DNA from: Pedobacter sp. Leaf216
Lineage (GTDB): Bacteria > Bacteroidota > Bacteroidia > Sphingobacteriales > Sphingobacteriaceae
Direction: 5' to 3'
Assembly: GCF_001421515.1 (NCBI RefSeq)
Contig: NZ_LMKM01000006.1
Location: forward strand, 62,001 to 126,000
DNA: 64,000 bases
The translations under genes were made by a program, and so were the position numbers. Positions 55,220-62,161 of this stretch are shown here, piece after piece. The notes beneath the pieces were generated by a model. It did no database searches and was not told the DNA's origin. It worked only from the letters and a program-made list of their open reading frames with translations. The stretch's first letter is position 1. Each line of letters starts with the position of its first letter.

Positions 55220-57367
55220 TTATAATCTTAATTCAAACGGCAACTTGCGGAATCTTTTCCCGCTTGCTGCAAAAATCGCATTGGCAAGCGCGGGTGCAAA
55301 AGGGGGCAGACCAGGCTCACCCACTCCTTTAACTTTGCCACCGTCTGTAAGGATGTGAACTTCAATTTTGGGTATCTCATTTATCCTGAGCAGTGGACTA
55401 TCATAAAAATTATGTTCGGCGACCTTTCCGTTGACGAAATTTATTCCGCCCTTCATCACCGCACCCAGGCCCATAATAACGGAACCTTCCATCTGGTTTC
55501 TTACATTATCAGGATTGACAACCTCTCCTAAATCTATGACGGCAATTACCCTGTTGATGGTTATGGTCTTGTCCTTATGGCAGGTAACTTCCACAACCTG
55601 TCCACCAAGGCCCGCAAAAAACTCCCAGACGGCTACTCCCCTCCCGCTCCCTTTGGGTAATTTTGTTTCCCAGTTGGAAAGTTCTTTCAGTTTCAGGAGT
55701 ACCTTTTTGGCATCAGAGGTTTTTTTAAGATGTTCAAGACGAAAATCCATTGGATCTTTTTTTGCTTGATAGGCGAGCTCATCGATAAAACTTTCCTGGG
55801 CAAATGAAACTGTTGAGCTGGTGACTGAACGCCATGGAGAGATGGGAATATGCAGATCAGCCCTAACATAGGAGTTTCGCATGTTTGGAATTTCATAAGC
55901 TTGTTCAGAAATCCCCTCCATCATGGCCAGATCGACCTTGGAAGGGTCAAAAGTACTGTCACGGGATTGCTGAAGGGAGGGGCTGATTACTTTATGTTCG
56001 AAAGAAATTAAAGCGCCTTGAGCGGAAATGCCTCCTTTCAATTTTGAAAAAGTCATCGGACGGAATGGTCCTTGCTGGGTGCAATCCTCCCTTGACCATA
56101 TCACTTTTACGGGCTGCTCCACCAATTTTGCTACATTGACAGCTTCAACGATATAGTCCATTGACAATCTCCTTCCAAATCCTCCGCCCACAAATAAAGA
56201 ATGCAAGGTTATATTTTCCGGAGTAAATCCGATTTGCCCGTGCATATCCCCTGCACCTTTTCCCGTGACTGCGCTAGAAACCTGTGTGGAGGTCCAGATC
56301 TCCACCCTATCGCCGTTAACCTGGGCGGTACAGTTTAGTGGCTCAAGGGCGTGGTGAGCAATAATGGGGGTTTCATAAAAGGCTTCCAGATAACTTTCTG
56401 GCGGCAAATTAACATCATCTACATTACCGACTGCTTTCTCGACAATACCGGTCTGGTTGGCAAGTGTGCGAAGGTGAGCTTCATAATCCCTGGTATTGAA
56501 CTTATCAAAACCATGGTTATCCCAATGGGTAACTAATTTCTCTTTTGCCTGATTGGCAATCCAGTAACTGGTGGCAATTATGGCGACTCCTGTATATCTG
56601 TATACGCCGACGATACGTTCTGCGGTTCCTACTTTCACAACACCTGGTATCTTCAACACTTCAGTCGCATCATAGCTCACTAACGTTGCGCCGATGACTG
56701 GGCTACGGTAAACAACAGCGTATAACATCCCCGGAACAATGGCATCAATTCCAAATTCCGCGCTGCCGTTGGTCTTTAAGGGAATGTCAGGTCTTTTTGA
56801 CATTTTCCCAAGAATCTTAAAGTCTTTGGGGTCTTTAAGCTTTGGATTTTCCGGCAAATCAAATTTAGCGGCCTCTTCTATTAAAGATCCGTAGGAAAGC
56901 TTTCGTTGTGTGGGTGCATGGGTGATGCTTCCCTTCTGGGCGAAGCATTCAGATTCTATTACGTTCCATGTCTTCGCTGCTGCTTTGATCAATACCTCGC
57001 GGGCTGCGGCGCCGACCTTTCTCATCGGAAGATAAGAATTTCGGATTGAGGCGCTTCCGCCGGAACGCTGAGCATTTCCAAATTGGTACTCACCATTGGT
57101 TTGCTTGATGATGACCTGGTCAAGGGAAACTTCCAGTTCCTCAGCAATCAATGCAGGAAAAGATTGAAAAGTTCCCTGACCTATTTCAGGCTTGGTGTTG
57201 AACAGGGTGATCTGTCCGTTAGCTTCAATTAGGATAAAAGGACTGAAATTCACTGAGGCTGAATCAATAGCTTTGTAGAGGTTTCCTTCCGAAGTTAAAC
57301 CCAGCCATAAGGCCAAACCGGCTGTGGTCGCGCTTGCGATAAAATGTCGCCTAGATATCTCTTCCAT
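55220..57367 (-). CDS. molybdopterin-binding large subunit (isoquinoline/aldehyde oxidoreductase type)
   Basis: A 715-residue protein with a twin-arginine signal (SRRHFIASATTAG), so it acts in the periplasm. The mature part matches the IorB-like family: ILIEANGQITLFNTKPEIGQGTFQSFPALIAEELEV, GGFGRRLSMDYIVEAV for the molybdenum cofactor loop, the GVGEPGLPPFAPALANAIFAASGKR segment with the active-site Glu, and a GIGRxxP-like region. It would hydroxylate an N-heterocycle or oxidise an aldehyde. It forms an operon with the 2Fe-2S and cytochrome genes; copy N is upstream. Confidence 0.92.
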   Translation of the reverse strand: MEEISRRHFIASATTAGLALWLGLTSEGNLYKAIDSASVNFSPFILIEANGQITLFNTKPEIGQGTFQSFPALIAEELEVSLDQVIIKQTNGEYQFGNAQRSGGSASIRNSYLPMRKVGAAAREVLIKAAAKTWNVIESECFAQKGSITHAPTQRKLSYGSLIEEAAKFDLPENPKLKDPKDFKILGKMSKRPDIPLKTNGSAEFGIDAIVPGMLYAVVYRSPVIGATLVSYDATEVLKIPGVVKVGTAERIVGVYRYTGVAIIATSYWIANQAKEKLVTHWDNHGFDKFNTRDYEAHLRTLANQTGIVEKAVGNVDDVNLPPESYLEAFYETPIIAHHALEPLNCTAQVNGDRVEIWTSTQVSSAVTGKGAGDMHGQIGFTPENITLHSLFVGGGFGRRLSMDYIVEAVNVAKLVEQPVKVIWSREDCTQQGPFRPMTFSKLKGGISAQGALISFEHKVISPSLQQSRDSTFDPSKVDLAMMEGISEQAYEIPNMRNSYVRADLHIPISPWRSVTSSTVSFAQESFIDELAYQAKKDPMDFRLEHLKKTSDAKKVLLKLKELSNWETKLPKGSGRGVAVWEFFAGLGGQVVEVTCHKDKTITINRVIAVIDLGEVVNPDNVRNQMEGSVIMGLGAVMKGGINFVNGKVAEHNFYDSPLLRINEIPKIEVHILTDGGKVKGVGEPGLPPFAPALANAIFAASGKRFRKLPFELRL

Positions 57368-57431
57368 AATCCGTAGTAGTGTTTATCAAAACCTTAATCT
57401 AATTTTCAGGAGCTGCAATTAGTCCCACATT

Positions 57432-57496
57432 CAAAATTAGGGGTAGGTATTGGTTATTAATTACGAAAATCAACGCTATTCTTTATGCATTTCAAA
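57432..57496 (-). promoter_or_regulatory. AraC-type regulon promoter element, copy N
   Basis: Minus strand: box 1 TTTGAAATGCATAA (57496-57483), box 2 GTTGATTTTCGTAA (57474-57461; offset 22 rather than 21), and a TTTG -7 element (57435-57432) 35 nt after the first four bases of box 2, preceded by TAAT. It heads the molybdenum-hydroxylase operon. Confidence 0.65.
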
Positions 57497-57540
57497 GATT
57501 TTCAGGGTGCACATCAAATAACAGCAAAGCAACATAACAT

Positions 57541-57582
57541 CAAAAAATAATAAAGCCTTTGAAAATCTTAGTTCAAAGGCTT
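57541..57582 (-). terminator. Rho-independent terminator of SDR 57621-58430
   Basis: On the minus strand AAGCCTTTGAA and TTCAAAGGCTT form an 11-bp stem with an 8-nt loop, then TATTATTTTTT. Confidence 0.88.
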
Positions 57583-57620
57583 ACTAACATTCATTATGAA
57601 TAGGTAAATCAATACGTTAT

Positions 57621-58430
57621 TTATGATGACTGCTCATTCAACAGGGAAATGATATGTTTTCTGTAACCTTCATTTCCTAAATCACTGCGCAATTGATCAA
57701 GTTTAATTGCGTCCTCTCCTGCCAGGTAGCGCAGTTGATCTTTGCCGTCAGTTGCCGCCTGATAGACCGTTTGGGCGATAAGTTCCGGCTCACTCCAATC
57801 CAGCAATTTTCCACCCAGAAAAACATTATACATTTTTTCACTCAAATTCTCATAATCGGGATGCGAAAAAGCTTCCATGCCGTTTATAAAATTTGATCTG
57901 ATGAGACCGGGCGCGACGGTTTTAATCCCAATATTGAATAGGGAGAGTTCGTAGGACATGCTTTCACACCATCCTTCCAAGCCCCATTTTGTAGCGTTAT
58001 AAATTGAGCCTACGGGACCTGTAACGATTCCGAAGATAGAGGTGGTATTAATGAAAAGACCGTGTTTTTGTTTCTTAAAGTATGGGATAAATGCCTTGGT
58101 GACGCGAATAGCCCCGAGTAAGTTTGTTCCAATCTGATCTACGATTGCCTCATCCGGATAAGATTCAAGGGCACCGGTAAGTCCGTAGCCTGCATTATTG
58201 AGCACAACGTCTATGGTACCGGACTGCATAACCTGTTCTACTGTTGAGAGAATTTGCTCGTTGTTGGTCACATCCAGCGGAAGGAGCGTTACATTTTCCA
58301 AATCCTGCAGTTCTTTATCATTCTTTGGATTGCGCATGGTGGCTATAACTTTCCATCCGTTTGCCTGAAAGGTTTTGGCAACTGCGTTCCCCAAACCTGC
58401 CGAGGAACCGGTAATAAATATAGTTTTCAT
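57621..58430 (-). CDS. short-chain dehydrogenase/reductase
   Basis: A 269-residue SDR with TGSSAGLG, NNAGYGLTGALESY, NTTSIFG and YNATK, and a short C-terminal LRYLAGEDAIKL segment of the 19737/26602 subgroup. It follows the type III AraC gene in the same orientation but has its own promoter, containing a 21-bp direct repeat of TTTTGGCTAC-like boxes and a TTTG -7 element (58455-58514). This suggests direct activation by the neighbouring AraC protein. Confidence 0.92.
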   Translation of the reverse strand: MKTIFITGSSAGLGNAVAKTFQANGWKVIATMRNPKNDKELQDLENVTLLPLDVTNNEQILSTVEQVMQSGTIDVVLNNAGYGLTGALESYPDEAIVDQIGTNLLGAIRVTKAFIPYFKKQKHGLFINTTSIFGIVTGPVGSIYNATKWGLEGWCESMSYELSLFNIGIKTVAPGLIRSNFINGMEAFSHPDYENLSEKMYNVFLGGKLLDWSEPELIAQTVYQAATDGKDQLRYLAGEDAIKLDQLRSDLGNEGYRKHIISLLNEQSS

Positions 58431-58454
58431 TTTTTCTTAGTTTATTTTACTAAG

Positions 58455-58514
58455 CAAAAATCTAGGTAAACGACTGAATGTAAGTAGCCAAAAAGGTATT
58501 TGTTCAAGTCAAAA
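58455..58514 (-). promoter_or_regulatory. TTTTGGCTAC-type direct-repeat promoter of SDR 57621-58430
   Basis: Minus strand: TTTTGACTTG (58514-58505), TTTTGGCTAC (58493-58484) 21 bp later, and TTTG (58458-58455) 35 nt after the start of the second box. Box sequence and both distances match the promoter at 27622-27681. Confidence 0.65.
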
Positions 58515-58545
58515 AAACGCAAGCTATCTTTCCCATCGGTTTGTA

Positions 58546-59457
58546 TTAGTTGAACAACCGGCGGAACTCCACCGGCGAGTTATTGGTTTTTTGCTTAAAG
58601 AACTTATTAAAGGATTGGGGATGTTCAAAACCCAGCTTATAGGCAACCTCGGATATGCTTAAATCTGTTGAAGACAGAATTGTTTTTGCTTTTTCAATCA
58701 AATGGGAATGGATATGCTGTTGGGCGGTTTGTCCGGTAAGGGATTTGAGCATGTCAGTCAGATACCGGGGAGAAACCATTAGGTGGTCAGCAAGGTGCTG
58801 GACAGTTGGAATTCCTTTAAGCAAAGCGCTACCGTCGTTTAAAATTGAGGACAGGAATGCTTCCATTTGGGAGAGCATATCATGGTTTAAGGCCTTTCGG
58901 GTTATAAACTGTCGATTATAAAACCGATTGCTGTAATTTAAAAGCAACTCGATATGTGAAATCATCACATCCTGGCTGAAGGTATCAATATTGGTGTCCA
59001 ATTCGACAATCATGGCATCAAAAAGGGAGAAGATAATCTTCTTTTCCTTATTGGAGAGGTATAATGCCTCTGAAACAGAATATGAAAAGAAACCATAACT
59101 ATTTATATGGTTTGCCAAGGGATAATTGCGGATGAAATCAGGGTGAAATAAAAGCGTGTATCCACTGTAGTCCGCTTCATCCTGCGTTCTGGATATGATT
59201 TGATTAGGTGCAGTAAAAGAGAGCCCACCCTCTTCAAAGTCATAATACCCCTGACCGTATCGGATCTTGCCGGCAAAATTCTTCTTAAAAGAAATTTTAT
59301 AAAAATCAAATACAAAGGATTTCTCCGCATCCTCTGCCTTAATATCAATATCCTTATAGTCAACCAGAGCAATCAGTGGATGATTCGGCCGTGGAAGTCC
59401 CAGTTCACGAAGTGCGCGGGATATACTCGTTAAGTGGATAACTTTTGAATTTTTCAT
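58546..59457 (-). CDS. AraC family transcriptional regulator (type III)
   Basis: A 303-residue regulator whose sensor half (FDFYKISFKKNFAGKIRYGQGYYDFEEGGLSFTAPNQII) differs from types I and II. The helix-turn-helix helices include QHLADHLMVSPRYLTDMLKSLTGQTAQQHIH and AYKLGFEHPQSFNKFFKQKTNNSP, again different from type I, so it should bind a different sequence. The neighbouring TTTTGGCTAC boxes (before the glycosylase gene, before the SDR, and at 27622) are the obvious candidates. It lies 27 nt after the glycosylase gene, probably in one transcript. Confidence 0.92.
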   Translation of the reverse strand: MKNSKVIHLTSISRALRELGLPRPNHPLIALVDYKDIDIKAEDAEKSFVFDFYKISFKKNFAGKIRYGQGYYDFEEGGLSFTAPNQIISRTQDEADYSGYTLLFHPDFIRNYPLANHINSYGFFSYSVSEALYLSNKEKKIIFSLFDAMIVELDTNIDTFSQDVMISHIELLLNYSNRFYNRQFITRKALNHDMLSQMEAFLSSILNDGSALLKGIPTVQHLADHLMVSPRYLTDMLKSLTGQTAQQHIHSHLIEKAKTILSSTDLSISEVAYKLGFEHPQSFNKFFKQKTNNSPVEFRRLFN

Positions 59458-59484
59458 ATCTAGCTGCTGTAGCGAGGGGACGTA

Positions 59485-60033
59485 TTATTTTCGATTCCAT
59501 GCAGGATCTGCTTTTAGGACCTGTGGATATATTGGACAATTGGCGCTATGTGCTCCTGGAAGGTAGCCAGTGCTGACTAAAAACTCGTTCACAATTTCGC
59601 CGCCTGTAAATTTAAAGGTTTTTTTGAAAATTTTCATCCATTCCTGTAGTGGTTTTGGATGATGACTGTCGAGCCAGTTTTCAAAAGAGCCATATTCCTT
59701 ATTAAGGGCTAATATCGTTCTTGCATTTTCGATGGCTGCGTTAATTTTCAACCGGTTACGAATAATGCCCGGATCGCCCATTAGCCTAGAACGATCATAT
59801 TCATCGAAGGCTGCCACTTTGGAGATTTCAAAGTTACGATAGGCATCTCTAAACCCGTCCTGTTTTTTTAAAATGGTTTCCCAACTCAGACCAGCCTGAT
59901 TTATTTCAAGAATCAGTCTAGCAAATAATTCATCATCATTGTGTATTGGAAAACCGTATTGATTATCGTGGTAGGCTTTATGCAATTCCTTTTGCGGGCC
60001 GGACATGGTATTTAAATAACTGCAGTAAGACAT
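59485..60033 (-). CDS. tag: DNA-3-methyladenine glycosylase I
   Basis: A 182-residue base-excision repair enzyme. The N-terminal Cys in MSYCSYL, the conserved YHDNQYGFPIHNDDELFARLILEINQAGLSWETILKKQDGFRDAY block and the C-terminal GAHSANCP with His and Cys ligands match Tag proteins, which bind one zinc through these residues and excise 3-methyladenine. It probably shares a transcript with the type III AraC gene, an unusual partner that hints at a response to alkylating or electrophilic compounds. Confidence 0.95.
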   Translation of the reverse strand: MSYCSYLNTMSGPQKELHKAYHDNQYGFPIHNDDELFARLILEINQAGLSWETILKKQDGFRDAYRNFEISKVAAFDEYDRSRLMGDPGIIRNRLKINAAIENARTILALNKEYGSFENWLDSHHPKPLQEWMKIFKKTFKFTGGEIVNEFLVSTGYLPGAHSANCPIYPQVLKADPAWNRK

Positions 60034-60109
60034 TGCTGGGCATGTTTAAGGTTTAGGATCAAAGTTTAGAATTATCCAACCGTTAAAGTTCGTCAAATTC
60101 GCATGATTT

Positions 60110-60139
60110 GTAGCCAAAACAACGTAAGGATAGCAAGAC
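60110..60139 (-). promoter_or_regulatory. TTTTGGCTAC box upstream of tag-AraC
   Basis: Minus strand TTTTGGCTAC at 60119-60110, exact match to the boxes at 27643 and 58493. A weaker upstream copy, GTCTTGCTAT, lies about 20 bp away (60139-60130). The -7 spacing seen in the other two is not kept: the nearest candidate, GAACTTTA, has its TTTA 32 nt after the box start. It suggests autoregulation of the AraC gene. Confidence 0.45.
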
Positions 60140-60144
60140 GGAAA

Positions 60145-60180
60145 ATTGCTGCCCAAGGAAATGTTTCCTCGGGCAGCAAT
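60145..60180. terminator. strong hairpin after the cupin gene
   Basis: ATTGCTGCCC and GGGCAGCAAT form the outer stem, with GGAAA and TTTCC inside, around a 2-nt loop. On the minus strand it is followed by TTTTCC. It separates the cupin gene from the tag-AraC unit. Confidence 0.8.
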
Positions 60181-60199
60181 GCCTTACCGATAAAATAAA

Positions 60200-60649
60200 T
60201 TAAGGGCGCGAGCCGGGAGGCGCAATGATGCTGTCGCCAACCTCTGCCATGATCTGCATCGCAAGAGCCATATCATGCTGACCGGCCGGGCTGTCTTCAC
60301 CTTCCACAACAGGAAGACCTACTGCGCGGATGAGCTTTGAAAATCCATTTGTAGATGCTACCGCAAGGGCCTTACATGAAGCGTCGGTTGATGGATTGAT
60401 CAAGCAGTGGGGCACATTTGTAGGAATGAAATAAGTATCACCAGCTTTTAGCTCCTTACTCTCGCCAGGAATGTACACGGTTAAATTTCCTTCTACGACA
60501 TAAATTGTTTCTGAATACTGGGAATGAATGTGTACAGGAGACTGGGTTCCGGGTGGGAATATACCTTCCACGATATCAAATGCTGTTCCCGTACGTTCCA
60601 GGTCGCCAATAATTTCAAGTTTAGAATTGAATAACCAAAATGAATTCAT
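60200..60649 (-). CDS. cupin-domain protein
   Basis: A 149-residue protein with one cupin domain. The first motif is SPVHIHSQYSETIYVVEGNLTVYIPGE (His, His and Glu metal ligands) and the second is YFIPTNVPHCLINPS (final His). The C-terminal helix MALAMQIMAEVGDSIIAPPGSRP is shared with the broken copy at 49389-49840. The role is unknown; such single-domain cupins may be dioxygenases, isomerases or ligand binders. It is divergent from the Crp-type gene at 60993, with three short palindromes between them. Confidence 0.88.
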   Translation of the reverse strand: MNSFWLFNSKLEIIGDLERTGTAFDIVEGIFPPGTQSPVHIHSQYSETIYVVEGNLTVYIPGESKELKAGDTYFIPTNVPHCLINPSTDASCKALAVASTNGFSKLIRAVGLPVVEGEDSPAGQHDMALAMQIMAEVGDSIIAPPGSRP

Positions 60650-60992
60650 AAAAATAGTTTTTAAATTAATAACTGCGGCAAAGCTCTGCTGAATTCTGCA
60701 GAATCCAACTTAACAAATGTTAAGAAATGAAAATCGGACACTTAAGTGTCTGAAAAAGATCCAGATGAGCTGAATGTGATTATTAAATTCTGCAGCTTGC
60801 AGATCTGGTGTCAAAACCTCAGAAAATTTAGCTCACCAAAATTTCCGGTGATTAAAAATAAAAAGGCTTTAAACCCGTTATTATCTTCTTACCGGCATCT
60901 TTCCGAAATCTGACTACCGTGGCTTTCTTTGGTTAAAATGCCGTTAATAAATCCATCCCTACCCCCATATTATTTATTTCGAACCGATACTT
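60650..60992. promoter_or_regulatory. 343-bp divergent control region with three palindromes
   Basis: ATTCTGCAGAAT (60693-60704), CTTAACA-AA-TGTTAAG (60709-60724) and GACACTTAAGTGTC (60737-60750) lie within 60 bp, close to the cupin start. They could be operators of the divergently transcribed Crp-type protein. A looser TCACC-N9-GGTGA site lies at 60833-60851, with a spacer too long for the main palindrome class. No gene is present. Confidence 0.55.
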
Positions 60993-61631
60993 ATGATTGA
61001 AAATATTGACGCATCACCGGCTGAACCGAATATCAACGGCGAAAACCTGAAGGATTCAGTACTAAACGCGGGGCTAATAGACTTTTTAAACCGATATCCT
61101 CAACTTAGTGAAAGAGAAATCGAACTGGTGAGTTCAGCATTTCAGCCTAGGCAAGTTAAGGCAGGTGAGGTACTTTCCTCGCCGGGAGAAATCGCTGATA
61201 AGCTTTATTTTATCGTTTCAGGCATAATCAAGATTACAGTAGAAAAAGAGGACCTGAGAAATGGCGTTTATTATTTTATGACACCAAACCAGTTCATGGC
61301 ATTTTTGTACAGCATTTATAACCAGACGCCAGCGGTACATGGTCTGGAGGCGGCAACCGATGGTGAGGTTCTTTTCTTGGATAAAGACGGCCTTTTAGAA
61401 CTGTACGCGCTACTACCTGATTTCAGGAGCTTACTCGATACCATTGCGCATTCCTCTATGGCTGAGATGATAACCAGAAAGGATACACTTTTGTCATTGG
61501 ACGCTTTAAATAGCTATAAACTATTACTAAAAACCCAGCCTGAAATTGCTTTGAGTGTGCCTCTGATTGATATTGCGACTTATTTAGGCATAACCCCCCA
61601 ATCGCTGAGCCGTATCCGCAGGCAGATATAG
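60993..61631 (+). CDS. Crp/Fnr-type transcriptional regulator
   Basis: A 212-residue protein with a cyclic-nucleotide-binding-like domain (VKAGEVLSSPGEIADKLYFIVSGIIKITVEK, FMTPNQFMAFLYSIYNQ) and a short C-terminal helix-turn-helix (LIDIATYLGITPQSLSRIRRQI). The end is abrupt directly after the recognition helix, similar to the Crp-type gene at 22982. The ligand is unknown. It is divergent from the cupin gene, which may be its target. Confidence 0.9.
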   Translation: MIENIDASPAEPNINGENLKDSVLNAGLIDFLNRYPQLSEREIELVSSAFQPRQVKAGEVLSSPGEIADKLYFIVSGIIKITVEKEDLRNGVYYFMTPNQFMAFLYSIYNQTPAVHGLEAATDGEVLFLDKDGLLELYALLPDFRSLLDTIAHSSMAEMITRKDTLLSLDALNSYKLLLKTQPEIALSVPLIDIATYLGITPQSLSRIRRQI

Positions 61632-61721
61632 TCTGCCAATGCGATGATCTTTTAAATGATAACATTGCTCCATGCAAGCCTTAAGCATTTAATACTTAAG
61701 GATCAAAGGGTTTTGCGAGCT

Positions 61722-61930
61722 TTATTTTTTGATCTCTTTTGTTCTGCGATTTGTTATACCACATGAAAAACCGGCAACGGGCATCGCCGCAAAAATTAGG
61801 CAAATTAAGATGGCCAGCATTTTTGTTGGGATATCTGCAAACGCACCGGGATGCAGGCTATAATTCATGCTTGGGACTTTTCGCCAATAACATTCCAGTC
61901 ATTATAGTACAAAAGCAGATTCGCTGTGGT
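61722..61930 (-). pseudogene. C-terminal remnant of a PepSY-associated membrane protein
   Basis: From 61868 to the stop at 61722 the minus strand encodes MNYSLHPGAFADIPTKMLAI, then LICLIFAAMPVAGFSCG and a basic tail NRRTKEIKK. This is the last membrane helix of PepSY_TM iron-uptake proteins (typical form NYDIHTG..GLPGKILAFLASLICASLPVTGF). Just upstream, in another frame, YYNDWNVIGEKSQA matches the preceding segment, and a stop blocks the main frame, so the gene is frameshifted and the N-terminal part is gone. It is a vestige of a siderophore-reductase-like gene. Confidence 0.75.
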
Positions 61931-62061
61931 ATGTCAAAATTATTATGCTGTAAAATCCAGCATTCTGCCCTGAATGTTACGCATTGATTTATTAATTAGT
62001 TGAAAAGGGAACGACGTATAAGCGCACAAAAATTAAGTCAAATAGATATCGATGAAGGGAA

Positions 62062-62108
62062 TCACCAGTTTTGGTGATTAGAACATAATGCTATAAAACA
62101 AACCTTTG
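62062..62108 (+). promoter_or_regulatory. palindrome-type promoter of the cupin 62162-62704
   Basis: Perfect palindrome ATCACC AGTTTT GGTGAT (62062-62079; flanking A and T extend the arms to 7 bp), then 21 nt to AACCTTTG (62101-62108), a close match to the -7 consensus. Confidence 0.7.
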
Positions 62109-62161
62109 TATCTATAACATTTACAATTGAACATTGATTGGAAAATCTTATTAGATCTATA

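Larger units (their letters stand above)
61632..62161. other. 530-bp intergenic region with a gene remnant
   Basis: It contains the PepSY-type C-terminal remnant on the minus strand (61722-61930) and the palindrome promoter of the next cupin gene (62062-62108). A plus-strand reading across 61739-61987 lies opposite the remnant and has no family similarity. Confidence 0.6.

Noticed and set aside
57541..57582. CTTTGAAAATCTTAGTTCAAAG resembling box 1 of the AraC-type element
   Set aside because: It is the stem of an intrinsic terminator after the SDR gene; there is no second box at 21 bp.
60833..60851. TCACC-N9-GGTGA site in the Crp-cupin gap
   Set aside because: The spacer is 9 rather than 6 nt and there is no -7 element at 21-22 nt on either side, so it was kept out of the palindrome regulon.
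61739..61987. 82-residue plus-strand reading frame
   Set aside because: It lies opposite the PepSY remnant, has an unlikely composition and no family similarity.
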